From Paenochrobactrum gallinarii (lineage in GTDB: Bacteria > Pseudomonadota > Alphaproteobacteria > Rhizobiales > Rhizobiaceae): a DNA stretch of 64,000 nucleotides. This document shows positions 38,997-49,924 of the stretch, piece after piece. Made by a program: the position numbers and the translations under genes. The stretch lies in contig NZ_JACIIU010000004.1 of assembly GCF_014205685.1 (NCBI RefSeq), positions 124,001-188,000 on the forward strand, in the 5' to 3' direction. Positions within the stretch are counted from its first letter, which is position 1. The number at the start of each line of letters is the position of its first letter. The notes beneath the pieces were generated by a model. That model was not told the DNA's origin. It saw nothing but the letters and a program-made list of their open reading frames with translations, and made no database searches.

Positions 38997-39136
38997 GAGG
39001 TTTTTATGCTCGCAACCTATTCGAAAAGCAAGGCTCTCAATTATTGAACCGCATTATAATGCCTTTTTGCGGCTAAAGCCTGATAAAGCAATTGACGTAG
39101 GCACTGTTTTCATGTGGAACCAAATCAGCAGACCGG

Positions 39137-39736
39137 ATGAGGGCAATGACAAGCAGTAGTAAAAATACACATCTCCATGAGAAGGCTGAACGGGTAAAAG
39201 AATTGCTCGGTTCTCGTGTCCTGGTACTTGTGGGGCTTATGGGAGCAGGCAAGTCCACCATCGGCAAAAAGATAGCAATGATGCTGGGTTTGGCGTTTAA
39301 AGACGGCGACAATGAAATCGAAGGCGCTTCACGCATGAGCGTAACCGAACTTTTTGAAAGTTACGGTGAGGAAGAGTTTCGTGATCTGGAGCGTCGGGTA
39401 ATTTTGCGTTTGCTGGAGGCAGGCCCTATGGTGCTGGCAACCGGTGGCGGCGCTTATATGAATGCCGAAACCCGTCAAAGCATCGCCGATCACGGCATTT
39501 CGCTATGGCTTGATGCCGAGCTTGATGTGTTGATGGAGCGCGTTTCAAGACGTCAGAACCGGCCGCTGTTGAAAAATGCTGATCCGCGGGGCGTGATGAG
39601 CCGCCTGATTGATGAACGCTATCCGGTTTATGCACAGGCTGATTTACGTTTCATGTCGCGTGAAGATCGCAAAGACGTGATTGCTGCGGAAGTGATTGAT
39701 CTGCTGCTCGAACATCTTGAAGCTGAAAAGAACTGA
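39137..39736 (+). CDS. aroK: Shikimate kinase
   Basis: AroK phosphorylates shikimate with ATP. Walker [14 protein letters not shown] is near residue 35. The shikimate-binding blocks [17 protein letters not shown] and LATGGGAYM are present, and RPLL (in [10 protein letters not shown]) lies in the lid. The length of 199 is normal for the rhizobial form with an N-terminal extension. It forms an operon with aroB 35 bases downstream. Confidence 0.96.
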   Translation: MRAMTSSSKNTHLHEKAERVKELLGSRVLVLVGLMGAGKSTIGKKIAMMLGLAFKDGDNEIEGASRMSVTELFESYGEEEFRDLERRVILRLLEAGPMVLATGGGAYMNAETRQSIADHGISLWLDAELDVLMERVSRRQNRPLLKNADPRGVMSRLIDERYPVYAQADLRFMSREDRKDVIAAEVIDLLLEHLEAEKN

Positions 39737-39771
39737 AGAAGAGGGCTAACCGCCCAAGAGGAGACAAAAGA

Positions 39772-40920
39772 ATGAATGCCCCGCAGCAAAACGCAACCAT
39801 TAATCATGTTGATGCCGTGACAGTTCCGGTTGTGTTGGGGGATCGTTCTTATGACATCATCATTGGTGACAAGCTGATTGAACGTGCTGGTGCGGAAATC
39901 GCTTCACGCCTTGGCAAAATCCGTGTGGCTGTGGTGACAGATGAAAATGTTGCCAAGCACCATCTGGAACGCCTGACGGCAAGCCTTGCGGAAGCAGGCA
40001 TTGATGCAACGCCGATTATTGTATCAGCGGGTGAAAAGTCCAAAGCTTTCGCTACATTGGAAACGGTTACCAATGCGGTCTTAGCAGCGCGTCTGGAGCG
40101 CGGCGATGCCATTGTTGCTCTTGGCGGTGGTGTTATCGGTGATTTGAGCGGCTTTGTTGCGGGAATTGTGCGCCGCGGCATGAAGTTCATTCAAATTCCG
40201 ACATCGTTGCTGGCGCAGGTGGATTCTTCCGTTGGCGGTAAAACCGGTATCAACACATCACACGGCAAAAATCTGGTTGGTGTTTTCTATCAGCCGCAAT
40301 TGGTGCTGGCTGATACCGGTGTTTTGAACACTTTATCGCCGCGTGAGTTTCGTGCCGGTTATGCGGAAGTGGCTAAATATGGCCTGATCGACCGTCCTGA
40401 TTTTTTTGAATGGCTGGAGAAAAACTGGAGCGATGTTTTTGCCGGCGGGGCAGCCCGCACCCACGCTATTGCAGAATCATGCCGCTCAAAAGCAGCCGTA
40501 GTGGCACGTGACGAGCGCGAACATGGCGACCGCGCTTTGCTCAATCTTGGTCACACATTTGGTCATGCGCTGGAAACAGCGACTAATTATGATTCATCGC
40601 GTCTGGTGCATGGTGAAGGTGTGGCAATTGGTATGGCACTGGCCTATCGTTTTTCTGCCCGTATGAACCTATCTTCGGTGGAAGCCGCAGAGCGTGTGGA
40701 AGCCCATTTGCAGGCTGTTGGTCTGCCGACAAAGCTTTCACAGGTTCCGGGTGGTTTGCCGGACGCGGAAAGCTTGATGGCATCGATTGCGCAGGATAAA
40801 AAAGTGTCGCGTGGTGCACTGACATTTATTTTAACCCGCGGTATCGGACAGAGTTTTATCGCCAAAGATGTGCCACACTCTGCCGTATTAGAGTTTTTGA
40901 AAGACAGTCTGAACCACTAA
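39772..40920 (+). CDS. aroB: 3-dehydroquinate synthase
   Basis: AroB cyclises DAHP to 3-dehydroquinate using NAD and a divalent metal. NAD-binding [16 protein letters not shown], the catalytic-site [22 protein letters not shown] and the metal ligands in GHTFGHALE are present. The length of 382 is normal. AGGAGA precedes the start. Co-transcribed with aroK. Confidence 0.97.
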   Translation: MNAPQQNATINHVDAVTVPVVLGDRSYDIIIGDKLIERAGAEIASRLGKIRVAVVTDENVAKHHLERLTASLAEAGIDATPIIVSAGEKSKAFATLETVTNAVLAARLERGDAIVALGGGVIGDLSGFVAGIVRRGMKFIQIPTSLLAQVDSSVGGKTGINTSHGKNLVGVFYQPQLVLADTGVLNTLSPREFRAGYAEVAKYGLIDRPDFFEWLEKNWSDVFAGGAARTHAIAESCRSKAAVVARDEREHGDRALLNLGHTFGHALETATNYDSSRLVHGEGVAIGMALAYRFSARMNLSSVEAAERVEAHLQAVGLPTKLSQVPGGLPDAESLMASIAQDKKVSRGALTFILTRGIGQSFIAKDVPHSAVLEFLKDSLNH

Positions 40921-41014
40921 TGGATTTGTATGTCCGGTTTTGGCTTGATGATGACGCTTATTGCGGGCTTGGGGTAAACGACCTGAACCTGCGCTGTGAA
41001 AACGGAGAACTCCG

Positions 41015-42328
41015 ATGACAACCGCATTGTGGATCATGTGTGGCATTATCCTGTTATGTGTGATTTTGTCGGCTTTTTTCTCTGGCTCCGAAACGGCGCT
41101 GACCGCCGCATCGCGCGCCAGAATGTTAGGTTTTGAGCAGCAGGGTGATGAACGGGCTACGACTGTTCAGCGCTTGATTGCACAAAAAGACCGTCTGATC
41201 GGTGCGTTGCTGATTGGCAATAATCTGGTCAATATTCTGGCGTCGTCTTTGGCAACCAGCATGTTTATGAGCCTCTTTGGCGATGCGGGTGTGGCTTATG
41301 CCACCATTGCAATGACGCTCATTCTGGTGATTTTTTCTGAAGTTTTGCCAAAGTCATGGGCAATCTCAACGCCTGACCGTTTTGCGTTAACTGTCGCGCG
41401 CGGTGTTTCTGTCGTTGTAACGGTGATTGGTCCGCTTTCTACGGTGGTGAACTGGATTGTCAGGACCATCATGCGCATTTGTGGAATTAATCTTGCCGCA
41501 GGTGGCTCGATGTTGTCGCCTCAGGAAGAGTTGCGCGGGGCAGTGGAAGTGTTGCACCGCGATGGGTCGGTGATTAAATCGGATCGTGATCAGCTTGGCG
41601 GTTTGCTGGACTTGCGCGAGCTGGAAGTCAGCGATGTGATGGTGCATCGTACCGCGATGGGTACTATTAATGCTGATGATTCCGCTGAGGTGCTGGTTAA
41701 GGAAATTTTGGCAAGCCCGCATACACGTATGCCTTTATGGCGCGATGATATTGATAATATCGTTGGAATTATTCACACTAAAGATCTGGTGCGTGCGCTA
41801 TATGAAGTGGATAATGATTTTTCCTGTATCGACATATTGAAAGTAGCAACCAAACCTTGGTTTGTGCCGGATACAACCACCTTGCAAGATCAGCTCAACG
41901 CGTTTTTGCGTCGTAAAGCCCATATCGCCATTGTGGTGGATGAATATGGTGATGTGCAGGGACTGGTTACGCTGGAAGATATTCTGGAAGAGATCGTCGG
42001 TGATATTGCCGACGAACATGATATTGACATGCAGGGTGTACGTCCGCAGCCGGACGGCTCTTATATTGTTGATGGTTCATTGCCGATCCGCGATTTGAAC
42101 CGTGCGCTTGACTGGTCATTGCCGGATGAAGAAGCTACGACGATTGCAGGTCTTGTCATTCATGAAACGCAGTCCATTCCGGAAGTGAAACAGGCTTTCA
42201 CTTTCCATAACAAGCGTTTCACCGTTTTGAAACGGGAGAAAAACCGTATTGCACGATTGCGAATCGTGGCGCTGGATGAAGAAGGTAAACCAACCAATGC
42301 CAATCAGCCGGTTGAATATGAAATCTAA
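41015..42328 (+). CDS. CorC/HlyC-type CNNM membrane transporter
   Basis: A 437-residue protein with an N-terminal DUF21 membrane domain (about 1-190, four hydrophobic segments; [17 protein letters not shown]), paired CBS domains (200-330; [21 protein letters not shown]) and a C-terminal CorC_HlyC domain. Relatives move magnesium, cobalt or sodium, so the old name hemolysin is misleading. It follows aroB after 94 bases and may be co-transcribed. Confidence 0.92.
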   Translation: MTTALWIMCGIILLCVILSAFFSGSETALTAASRARMLGFEQQGDERATTVQRLIAQKDRLIGALLIGNNLVNILASSLATSMFMSLFGDAGVAYATIAMTLILVIFSEVLPKSWAISTPDRFALTVARGVSVVVTVIGPLSTVVNWIVRTIMRICGINLAAGGSMLSPQEELRGAVEVLHRDGSVIKSDRDQLGGLLDLRELEVSDVMVHRTAMGTINADDSAEVLVKEILASPHTRMPLWRDDIDNIVGIIHTKDLVRALYEVDNDFSCIDILKVATKPWFVPDTTTLQDQLNAFLRRKAHIAIVVDEYGDVQGLVTLEDILEEIVGDIADEHDIDMQGVRPQPDGSYIVDGSLPIRDLNRALDWSLPDEEATTIAGLVIHETQSIPEVKQAFTFHNKRFTVLKREKNRIARLRIVALDEEGKPTNANQPVEYEI

Positions 42329-42368
42329 GGGAGCTTGATTTTTAGCCCCCTTAAGATGAAGGCATTTG

Positions 42369-42683
42369 TTAACGGCGGCTTGGTTCGCCCGGTGCGCTTG
42401 GTTCAAGCGCTAAAGCATGAACGCCGTTACTGAGTTCGTCGCTCAGTAATTCGTTGATGGCACGGTGACGGGCAATACGGGAAAGGCCGGTAAATTTGTC
42501 TGACACGATGATGACACGGAAATGTGTTTCACCGCTTCCGTCATAGACCTCATGATGGCCATTTTCTTCATGGTGATGGCCGGCATGGAGGTGGCTTTCA
42601 TTGCGCACTTCGAGATGTTCAGGAGAGAAAGCCTGATTAAGTTTCTGTTCAATAGTGGTTTGTATGCTGTTATTCATGGACAT
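42369..42683 (-). CDS. BolA family protein
   Basis: A 104-residue BolA with HLHAGH near residue 30 and FRVIIVSDKFTGLSRIARHRAINELL, the conserved C-terminal block. It has an extra His-rich loop (HAGHHHEENGHHEVYDG). BolA proteins bind monothiol glutaredoxins and act in iron-sulfur handling. The frame extends to 42794, but ATG 42683, behind GGGGAG, starts where homologues do. The J-domain gene diverges from it. Confidence 0.92.
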   Translation of the reverse strand: MSMNNSIQTTIEQKLNQAFSPEHLEVRNESHLHAGHHHEENGHHEVYDGSGETHFRVIIVSDKFTGLSRIARHRAINELLSDELSNGVHALALEPSAPGEPSRR

Positions 42684-42859
42684 TTGGTCAAGTTCTCCCC
42701 ATATAGGTACTAACTCCCATATAAGTGACGTGGTTACGTCTTGATGTGGGGCAAATCCGCACAGGAAGCAGATGTTTCGTCCTCGCTTTATCATGAATCT
42801 GCATCATGATAAAAAGTCAATTCTTGTTTGAAAACTCTTTATCCGCATAATCTGACATC

Positions 42860-43495
42860 ATGACAATCAATTCAAAATATTTCGACAGCATTCGTATTGG
42901 TGGCAAGAAGAAGGCCGAGGCTAAGTCGTCGGTGCCTGATTGCCGATGGGATGGGTGCCTCAAACCTGGAACGCATAAAGCGCCGGTCGGACGTGATCGT
43001 GAAGGTGAGTATTTTCATTTTTGTATCGATCATGTCAGGGAATATAATAAGAGCTTTAACTATTTCACCGGCGTTTCAGACGGCGAAGCTGCACGGCTGC
43101 AAAAAGAAGCCCTGACCGGCAACCGGCCTACTTGGACAACCTCGTCTAACGCTTCATCCGGTGCTTCCCGCACTTCGCCTGATATGGCACGAATGCGTTC
43201 GGGGTCGGCGGCTTATCATAACCGTATACGTGATCCTTTTAATTTGTTTAAGGATGAGAAGGATAATGCGCGAGCTGCCGCACAATTGCGCAAACCCCGC
43301 GCTTTGGAAGCAAAAGCACTGGCCACTTTGGGGCTTGATGCCAGCGCCACAAGCGATGACATCAAAACCAAATATAAGGAACTGGTCAAACAGCACCATC
43401 CCGATGCCAATGGCGGTGATCGTGCTTCCGAAGATCGCTTCCGCGACGTAATCCAGGCTTATCAATTATTGAAGTCATCGGGCTTTTGCTCGTAA
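42860..43495 (+). CDS. J-domain protein with N-terminal Cys motifs
   Basis: A 211-residue protein with a C-terminal J domain (about 150-208). The HPD motif is intact in KQHHPDANGGD, so it should stimulate an Hsp70. The N-terminal part has CRWDGC ... FCIDH, a possible metal site, and FNYFTG. The reverse of the usual DnaJ order, this arrangement is common in rhizobial DnaJ-like proteins next to bolA and cobS. Partner unknown. Confidence 0.9.
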   Translation: MTINSKYFDSIRIGGKKKAEAKSSVPDCRWDGCLKPGTHKAPVGRDREGEYFHFCIDHVREYNKSFNYFTGVSDGEAARLQKEALTGNRPTWTTSSNASSGASRTSPDMARMRSGSAAYHNRIRDPFNLFKDEKDNARAAAQLRKPRALEAKALATLGLDASATSDDIKTKYKELVKQHHPDANGGDRASEDRFRDVIQAYQLLKSSGFCS

Positions 43496-43530
43496 AAAGC
43501 TTCAATATTGATCGCATGACCGATTTACAG

Positions 43531-43550
43531 AAGAGCAATATTGCTCTTTT
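43531..43550 (+). terminator. Possible terminator after the J-domain gene
   Basis: AAGAGCAATATTGCTCTT is an 18-bp perfect palindrome followed by TT. The tight loop makes it a weak terminator. The remaining 43551-43802 gap before cobS shows no gene. Confidence 0.45.
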
Positions 43551-43802
43551 GGAGCGGGTGGTGAAATAAATGTTTGATGCGCTTGCGAGTTCAGCTTGAA
43601 CCGTTGGAGTTCAGACGTTACAAAAATGTGAACTATAGACGGACATTTTTTGTCGCATAGCGTTTAGTCAAGCTCATGCCAAGATGCCCGGTATGATTAA
43701 GTGTAATTAACAGGGCATTCCGTTTTTTAAATCAATACGGATCGCTTGCGAGTAAAGCAAAAGGAATGAGCGGCTGGTTTCCTTATCCGCCGCTTTGGAG
43801 GC

Positions 43803-44792
43803 ATGATGAATAAGGTTGAGCGGGATATCACCAATTTGCCGGATACAACGGTTTCGGTGCGTGAAGTATTCGGAATTGACAGCGATTTGCAGGTACCTGC
43901 ATTTTCTATGCGTGATCCGAATGTTCCGGACATTGATCCTGATTATCTGTTTGATAAACAGACCACATTGGCGATTTTGGCAGGCTTTGCCTATAACCGC
44001 CGCGTGATGGTGTCGGGTTATCACGGTACTGGTAAATCCACCCATATTGAACAGGTTGCAGCCCGTCTTAACTGGCCTTGTATCCGTGTGAATCTTGATA
44101 GTCATGTCAGCCGTATCGATCTCGTCGGTAAAGATGCAATCGTTGTTAAAGACGGTATGCAGGTTACCGAATTTAAAGATGGTATTCTGCCTTGGGCTTA
44201 TCAGCGCAATGTCGCGCTGGTGTTTGACGAATATGATGCCGGTCGTCCTGACGTGATGTTCGTGATCCAGCGTGTGCTGGAAGCATCCGGTCGTTTGACC
44301 CTGCTCGACCAGAGCCGCGTGATCAACCCGCATCCGTCTTTCCGTTTGTTTGCAACCGCCAACACTGTAGGCCTTGGCGATACAACCGGTCTTTATCACG
44401 GTACACAACAGATCAACCAGGCACAGATGGATCGCTGGTCAATCGTGACCACGCTGAACTATCTGCCGCATGACAATGAAACAGCAATCATTCTGGCCAA
44501 AGCCAAACATTACCAGAATGAAGAAGGCCGCGACATTGTCAACAAGATGGTGCGCGTTGCCGACATGACCCGTCAGGCCTTCATCAATGGCGATTTGTCC
44601 ACTGTGATGAGCCCGCGTACGGTGATCACATGGGCTGAAAACGCTGCGATCTTTAACGATGTCGGTTTTGCTTTCCGCGTAACATTCCTCAACAAATGTG
44701 ATGAACTCGAACGCGCGATTGTTGCCGAATTCTATCAGCGTGCATTTGGTGCTGAATTGCCAGAATCGGCAGTTAACGTCGCTCTTGCGTGA
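43803..44792 (+). CDS. cobS: Cobaltochelatase AAA+ subunit CobS
   Basis: CobS and CobT form the ATP-driven chaperone for CobN, which inserts cobalt into hydrogenobyrinate diamide in aerobic B12 synthesis. Walker [10 protein letters not shown] is at 72-80, Walker B ALVFDEYD, and sensor [13 protein letters not shown]. The length of 329 is normal. CobT follows 15 bases later. No other cob gene is in the window, so whether the host makes B12 is unknown. Confidence 0.95.
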   Translation: MMNKVERDITNLPDTTVSVREVFGIDSDLQVPAFSMRDPNVPDIDPDYLFDKQTTLAILAGFAYNRRVMVSGYHGTGKSTHIEQVAARLNWPCIRVNLDSHVSRIDLVGKDAIVVKDGMQVTEFKDGILPWAYQRNVALVFDEYDAGRPDVMFVIQRVLEASGRLTLLDQSRVINPHPSFRLFATANTVGLGDTTGLYHGTQQINQAQMDRWSIVTTLNYLPHDNETAIILAKAKHYQNEEGRDIVNKMVRVADMTRQAFINGDLSTVMSPRTVITWAENAAIFNDVGFAFRVTFLNKCDELERAIVAEFYQRAFGAELPESAVNVALA

Positions 44793-44807
44793 AGGCGGTG
44801 AATTATC

Positions 44808-46700
44808 ATGGCCGGTATAGGGGCAGGTGCAGGCGATAATTCGCGGCAAAAGCGGCAGACGCCAATCGATTCGGAACCGTTCAAACGGGCAGTAACCGCA
44901 TGTATGCGTGCTATTGCCGGTTCCAACGAGTTCGAGGTCGGTTTTAGTAATGATCGTCCGGCTTTGACCGGCAATCGTGCCAGATTGCCGGATCTGCCGA
45001 AGCGGCCAACTGCGAATGATATTGCGATCACGCGTGGTTTGGGCGATTCCATGGCGCTGCGTCAGGCACGCCATAATCCGCGCATTCACGCAGGTCTGGC
45101 ACCGGAAGGCAAACAGGCGCGCGCTATTTTTGATGCGGTTGAACAAGCGCGTGTCGAGGCTATCGGCGCGCGTGCGATGGTGGGTGTCGGCGATAATTTA
45201 AGCTCAATGCTGGCTGATAAATATGCCCGCGCCAATTACACAGCTGCGATGGAAAAAGAAGAAGCGCCTCTTGAAGAAGCTGTTTCTTTGTTGATCCGTG
45301 AAAAGCTGACCGGTCGCGAAGCGCCAAAAGAAGCCGGCAATTTGCTGGATTTGTGGCGCGACTGGATTGAAGACAAAGCCGGCGCGGATATTGAGCATTT
45401 AGCTGAAAATCTCGAAGATCAGGATGCCTTCGCACGTGTTGTGCGCAACATGCTGGCTTCGATGGAGATGGCGGAAGACCTGTCGCAAAATCCTCAAGAT
45501 GATAATAATGAGGAACAGAGCGACGATACGCCGGACCCGGAAGAGAACGAAGACGGTGGTGCTGAAGAGCAGGAAGGCTCTGACCAGACTGAAAATGACG
45601 AATCGGAAGATTCCAGTGACGATGGCGAGCAGGGCGAAATGGAAGCCGCTGATGCCAATTCTGATGATCTGGATGATGGCGAGGAAATCGATGCGGAAAC
45701 GCCGGGAGAAGCCCGACGTCCCGGCCAGCCGTTTGATGATCTTGCGCAGCAGATTGATTATAAAGTTTTCACCCGTGAGTTTGACGAAACGGTGGAAGCA
45801 ACTGATCTGTGTGATGAGGCAGAGCTTGAGCGTTTGCGCGGTTTCCTCGATAAGCAGCTTGCCAATCTGCAAGGTGTGGTCGGGCGGCTTGCCAACCGTT
45901 TGCAGCGCCGTTTGATGGCACAGCAAAACCGTTCATGGGATTTCGATCTGGAAGAGGGCTATCTTGATACTGCGCGTTTGATGCGTGTGGTGATCGACCC
46001 GACCCAGCCGCTTTCTTATAAATGGGAACGCGATACGGATTTCCGCGATACGGTGGTGACACTGGTGATCGATAATTCCGGCTCGATGCGTGGTCGCCCG
46101 ATTACGGTTGCAGCAACCTGCGCCGATATTCTGGCACGCACCTTGGAGCGCTGCGGTGTTAAGGTCGAGATTCTGGGCTTTACCACCAAAGCATGGAAGG
46201 GCGGTCAATCGCGTGAAGCATGGCTTGCGCGCGGTAAGCCTGCTGCTCCTGGTCGCCTCAATGACCTTCGTCATATCATTTATAAGGCCGCAGACGCCCC
46301 GTGGAGACGCGCACGTCGCAATCTTGGCCTGATGATGCGGGAAGGGCTGCTGAAAGAGAATATCGACGGTGAAGCGCTTATTTGGGCACATCAGCGTTTG
46401 CTGGCACGCTCCGAACAGCGTAAAATCCTGATGGTGATTTCTGACGGTGCGCCGGTGGATGATTCAACGCTGTCGGTTAATCCGGGCAACTATCTCGAGC
46501 GCCATTTGCGTGGCGTGATTGAAGAGATCGAAACCCGCTCACCGGTGGAGCTGATTGCAATTGGTATCGGTCACGATGTGACGCGTTACTATCAGCGTGC
46601 TGTGACGATTGTGGATGCCGAGGAACTGGCAGGCGCGATGACAGAGCAGCTGGCTTCTTTGTTTGATGAACAGACCCGTGGCCGCGGCTCAAAACGCTAA
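44808..46700 (+). CDS. cobT: Cobaltochelatase subunit CobT
   Basis: A 630-residue partner of CobS. A very acidic low-complexity tract (about residues 225-300, rich in Asp/Glu) separates the N-terminal domain from the C-terminal von Willebrand A domain. The MIDAS motif is in [11 protein letters not shown], with [10 protein letters not shown] later. Length and layout are typical. It ends the cobST operon at a strong terminator. Confidence 0.95.
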   Translation: MAGIGAGAGDNSRQKRQTPIDSEPFKRAVTACMRAIAGSNEFEVGFSNDRPALTGNRARLPDLPKRPTANDIAITRGLGDSMALRQARHNPRIHAGLAPEGKQARAIFDAVEQARVEAIGARAMVGVGDNLSSMLADKYARANYTAAMEKEEAPLEEAVSLLIREKLTGREAPKEAGNLLDLWRDWIEDKAGADIEHLAENLEDQDAFARVVRNMLASMEMAEDLSQNPQDDNNEEQSDDTPDPEENEDGGAEEQEGSDQTENDESEDSSDDGEQGEMEAADANSDDLDDGEEIDAETPGEARRPGQPFDDLAQQIDYKVFTREFDETVEATDLCDEAELERLRGFLDKQLANLQGVVGRLANRLQRRLMAQQNRSWDFDLEEGYLDTARLMRVVIDPTQPLSYKWERDTDFRDTVVTLVIDNSGSMRGRPITVAATCADILARTLERCGVKVEILGFTTKAWKGGQSREAWLARGKPAAPGRLNDLRHIIYKAADAPWRRARRNLGLMMREGLLKENIDGEALIWAHQRLLARSEQRKILMVISDGAPVDDSTLSVNPGNYLERHLRGVIEEIETRSPVELIAIGIGHDVTRYYQRAVTIVDAEELAGAMTEQLASLFDEQTRGRGSKR

Positions 46701-46716
46701 ACTTTTTATTGAATAC

Positions 46717-46763
46717 AAAAAAGCCGCCGGAAACAGTTCAGTTTCCGGCGGCTTTTCTTTTTT
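46717..46763. terminator. Bidirectional terminator between cobT and SDR gene
   Basis: A 16-bp stem (46719-46734 with 46741-46756) flanked by an A-run and T-rich sequence. Confidence 0.92.
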
Positions 46764-46769
46764 AATGAT

Positions 46770-47510
46770 TTATGCCTGCTGGCGCGTTGCTGCCAGTACA
46801 ATTTCCCTAATACAAACGCCTTGCGGTTGCTCATAGGCATAAAGAATAGCACGGGCTACATCTTCAGGGCTCAGCACCGGTGCGCCCATATTGGTTTTCC
46901 AATCGTCATATCCGGCTTTGATGCTTTCATCACTGGTATGGCTTAATAATTCTGTTTCCACGGCACCGGGTGCGATCGTCACAACGCGCACATCATGAGG
47001 TGCCATTTCTTCGCGCAGGTTTTCAGAAAGGCCGTGGACTGCAAATTTTGTGGCTGTATAGGCCACATGATTGGCAAATGTTTTGCGCCCTGCCACTGAA
47101 CTGATATTGATGATCGTGCCATGCTGACGTTTGACCATTGATCCTGCTACGGCATGAATGCCATTGAGCAGGCCTTTGACATTGACCTCCAGCATCCGGT
47201 CCCATTCATCAGGGTGTTGCCGGGTGATGTCGCCTAACAACATGATACCTGCATTATTGATGATGACATCGGCTGCGCCATAGAGGCTTTCGGCTTGTCT
47301 GACCGCTTCCAGCAAGCTCTTGCGATCAGTCACATCCACAGCCTTGCATAGGGTGTGTGGTAAATGAAGTGCTTCCATGATTTCGAGACGGCGCGCCAAG
47401 AGCAGCAACGGATGACCGCGCGCGGCAAATAATTTGGCTGCGGCAAGGCCAATGCCGGAACTGGCACCCGTGATAATGACAAGCGGAAGCTTTTGCTTAG
47501 GCAAAGACAT
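46770..47510 (-). CDS. SDR family oxidoreductase
   Basis: A 246-residue short-chain dehydrogenase of the YdfG-like classical type. The NADP-binding GASSGIG, structural NNAG and active site S (ISSVAG) with YTATK are present. The Arg pair in LLARRLE suggests NADP. The frame is open to 47582, but AAGGA before ATG 47510 decides the start. The substrate could be a hydroxy acid such as serine or 3-hydroxypropionate; uncertain. Confidence 0.9.
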   Translation of the reverse strand: MSLPKQKLPLVIITGASSGIGLAAAKLFAARGHPLLLLARRLEIMEALHLPHTLCKAVDVTDRKSLLEAVRQAESLYGAADVIINNAGIMLLGDITRQHPDEWDRMLEVNVKGLLNGIHAVAGSMVKRQHGTIINISSVAGRKTFANHVAYTATKFAVHGLSENLREEMAPHDVRVVTIAPGAVETELLSHTSDESIKAGYDDWKTNMGAPVLSPEDVARAILYAYEQPQGVCIREIVLAATRQQA

Positions 47511-47627
47511 GTAAAAAATCCTTATCTTAAAAAAGTGAAACCGGCGCAGAAACATTTGATTGAAAGCTTTAGTAAAGCGCAAAATCAGCGTTTCGGCAAA
47601 CCGGTTTGGAAATTTCGTCAGATAAAG

Positions 47628-47660
47628 AAAGAAGAGCCGCTATTTTGAAAAAGCGGCTCA
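47628..47660 (-). terminator. Terminator after the queuosine-precursor transporter
   Basis: GAGCCGCT (47634-47641) and AGCGGCTC (47652-47659) pair. On the minus strand CTTCTTTC follows. Confidence 0.65.
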
Positions 47661-47670
47661 GAGGGCATTT

Positions 47671-48318
47671 TTAACGGGATTTGTCCGGTGCATAGACGGC
47701 TGGCATAAAGATTGCCAGAATCGCGCCATAAGGCACCAGCATCAGCGTTCCCATGATGACCTTGATGAGGAAGTCACCGATTGCCAATGATATCCACAGC
47801 GCCACTGGCTGCCCCAGAAACGGTACAATCTCGGTCAGGGAAGAATCAGTGTGCCCTGTCATCTGATCGATCCATGCAAATTGCGCAGCAAAGGCAATGG
47901 CAAAGAACAGGATCGTGTCCAGCACAGAGCCGACCATGGCAGCTGCAAATGGCGCCTTCCACCATGACAGGCGGCGCAGGCGATCAAACACACTAATATC
48001 CAGCAATTGGGCGAATAGAAATGCACTGCCGGATGCAATGGCGATTCGCGGCGTTGCCAGCCAGATCGACATAATCACACCAAGGACAAAACCAGCCAGC
48101 ACTACCTTGCGTGCAGCTTGCGGGCCAAAGCGGCGGTTTGTGAGGTCATTGACAAGGAAAGCCAGCGGATAAGTGAATGCGCCCCATGTCAGAATATCGC
48201 CAAGTCCGAAATAGTTGAACTGATATTGGACGAGGATATTGGATGCGGCAACGGAGACGCACATCGCCAGAACGGCGGGAATTAAAGCGGAAGTATAGAA
48301 AGTTCGTAAATTGAACAT
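47671..48318 (-). CDS. Queuosine precursor transporter (YhhQ/VUT family)
   Basis: A 215-residue membrane protein with six or so helices. AFTYPLAFLVNDLTNRRFG, GSAFLFAQLLDISVFDRLR and the C-terminal GDFLIKVIMG mark the DUF165/COG1738 family, which imports preQ0 or preQ1. A likely preQ1-I riboswitch lies directly upstream and would control translation, which supports this substrate. It sits behind the rpmB terminator, so it has its own promoter between them or is read through. Confidence 0.93.
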   Translation of the reverse strand: MFNLRTFYTSALIPAVLAMCVSVAASNILVQYQFNYFGLGDILTWGAFTYPLAFLVNDLTNRRFGPQAARKVVLAGFVLGVIMSIWLATPRIAIASGSAFLFAQLLDISVFDRLRRLSWWKAPFAAAMVGSVLDTILFFAIAFAAQFAWIDQMTGHTDSSLTEIVPFLGQPVALWISLAIGDFLIKVIMGTLMLVPYGAILAIFMPAVYAPDKSR

Positions 48319-48345
48319 TTTTTTATCCTGGGTAATGGAACCAGT
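48319..48345 (-). promoter_or_regulatory. Likely preQ1-I riboswitch
   Basis: Read on the minus strand: stem CTGG (48344-48341) and CCAG (48331-48328), loop TTCCATTAC, then GATAAAAAA running into the ATG. This matches the preQ1-I layout: GGTTC at the P1-loop junction, ACCC before the 3' strand, and an ATAAAAAA tail. Loop CATT (48337-48334) can pair with AATG at the start codon to form the pseudoknot. AGGA, the probable Shine-Dalgarno, overlaps the 3' strand. Control would be at translation. The gene it precedes is a preQ1/preQ0 transporter. Confidence 0.8.
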
Positions 48346-48370
48346 TGCAGATCAGAGATCTTAGGACAGC

Positions 48371-48397
48371 AAAAAGGGTCGACCAAAGCCGACCCCG
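48371..48397 (-). terminator. Terminator after rpmB
   Basis: On the minus strand GGGTCG and CGACCC pair (48395-48390 with 48381-48376), followed by TTTTT. Confidence 0.85.
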
Positions 48398-48426
48398 CGA
48401 TTATTTAGCCAAATAAGGCTTAAATA

Positions 48427-48723
48427 TTAAGCGCTTACAGCTTCAGCCTGCTTCTTTGCAATCTGACGCTTCAGAAGACGTGCGCGCTGTGACAGCTCTT
48501 TGTCGTCTGATTTAGCCAAGAATGCATCAAGGCCACCGCGATGTTCTACTGAACGCAGAGCATTGGCGGAAACACGCAAACGGAAGCTCATGCCCATTGC
48601 GTCGGACATCAGGGTTACGTTGCAAAGGTTTGGCAAAAAGCGGCGACGCGTCTTGTTGTTCGCGTGGCTGACGTTGTTGCCGTATTGGACCGCTTTACCG
48701 GTCAATTCACAAGCGCGGGACAT
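48427..48723 (-). CDS. rpmB: 50S ribosomal protein L28
   Basis: L28 is a large-subunit protein. [20 protein letters not shown] and [11 protein letters not shown] are diagnostic. The 98-residue alphaproteobacterial form has a longer C-terminal extension than E. coli L28 and lacks zinc-binding Cys pairs. The DUF3108 gene diverges. The gap 48724-49069 carries both promoters and no further gene that I can see. Confidence 0.97.
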   Translation of the reverse strand: MSRACELTGKAVQYGNNVSHANNKTRRRFLPNLCNVTLMSDAMGMSFRLRVSANALRSVEHRGGLDAFLAKSDDKELSQRARLLKRQIAKKQAEAVSA

Positions 48724-49069
48724 TTTGGTCTCACCTTCAAAATTCTGTTTCTCAAGGCCCCGACCTGAATGCCCGAACTAATGCACATCACAGCGTAAAA
48801 CTGCTGCTGGCGCGCGATATCGGACAGGCGGCCTAAAGGGAAAGTTGCGTTTCTATAGTGTCCGGAGCGCAAACAGTCAAGTCGCTTTGCAACGTCAAGG
48901 CTATTTTGCTTGGTCTACCTTGCCACAAAAGATCGGCTTAACGCTCTTTATGCGGCATAAGTTAACGAAACATAACTTTGCCTGTTTTACCTGTTTCAGC
49001 TCTCAATACAAGTTTTAAAGGATAAAATTGCTGCAAATATGGTCTGAATCACCGCTCGGAGGCCTGTTC

Positions 49070-49858
49070 ATGATGAAAATGAAGTTTTTATTGGCAGGGT
49101 TTGTTGCTGGCATTAGCCTGATTTCGCAAAGTGCAGGCGCACTTGCTGATGATATTTATACCACCCAATATAGAATCTCTGTAATCGGTTTAACGATTGC
49201 GCGTGCCAATACTCAAACGCATATCGGGCAAAATTCTTATCGTTTGAAAGGTGATTTTGCCAGTTCGGGAATCGCTCGTATATTTGATCAGACAGATGGA
49301 ACTTTATTGATTGCCGGCAAAGTCAACAAAAGCGGCTTTCTGCCCGATTCTTATCATTTGCAATATCAGCATAAGAAAAAGGCCAAATCGACCAGCATAA
49401 GTTTTAGCAACGGGCAGGTGACAGGTACCGAAAATTCGCCACCGGTGAAAAAGCGCGATCCTTGGGTGGAGCTAACCCCTGCACAGCTCAAAAACATCAC
49501 CGACCCGATTTCAGCGATGATGATCAGGGCCAAATCCCCGCAGGATGTTTGTGCGCAAGCTCTAAGAACCTTTGATGGTCAGACACGGGCTGATTTACGT
49601 TTGTCTTATACGGGCAAGGGCAGATACACCACACTGGGCTTTAAAGGTGAAACAGTGGAATGTACGGCGCGTTTTGTGCCGGTTGCCGGTTATCAAAAGG
49701 ACAAAGAATCAATTAATTATCTGGCCAATAAGAGCCGGATCAGTATAAGTTTTGCCACACTGGGAAATTCAGGCATTTATGCTCCGGTTGAGGCGCGAAT
49801 TGGCACAAAAATAGGAACAGTTAAAGTTTCAGCCATGCGTTTTGAAAAAATAAACTGA
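49070..49858 (+). CDS. Exported DUF3108 protein
   Basis: A 262-residue protein with a Sec signal peptide (KFLLAGFVAGISLISQSAGALA). DIYTTQYRISVIGLTIARA is the start of the DUF3108 domain, followed by beta-rich repeats. GGAGG before ATG 49070 sets the start; an upstream TTG frame exists. The family is periplasmic and has no settled function. It diverges from rpmB, as in related genomes from memory. Confidence 0.85.
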   Translation: MMKMKFLLAGFVAGISLISQSAGALADDIYTTQYRISVIGLTIARANTQTHIGQNSYRLKGDFASSGIARIFDQTDGTLLIAGKVNKSGFLPDSYHLQYQHKKKAKSTSISFSNGQVTGTENSPPVKKRDPWVELTPAQLKNITDPISAMMIRAKSPQDVCAQALRTFDGQTRADLRLSYTGKGRYTTLGFKGETVECTARFVPVAGYQKDKESINYLANKSRISISFATLGNSGIYAPVEARIGTKIGTVKVSAMRFEKIN

Positions 49859-49924
49859 CCGCAAGCCAGCAAGCTGAATAAGCTGGTCAGGGGAAGCGGT
49901 CAGGGGGATTGAACGGGAGGGGAT

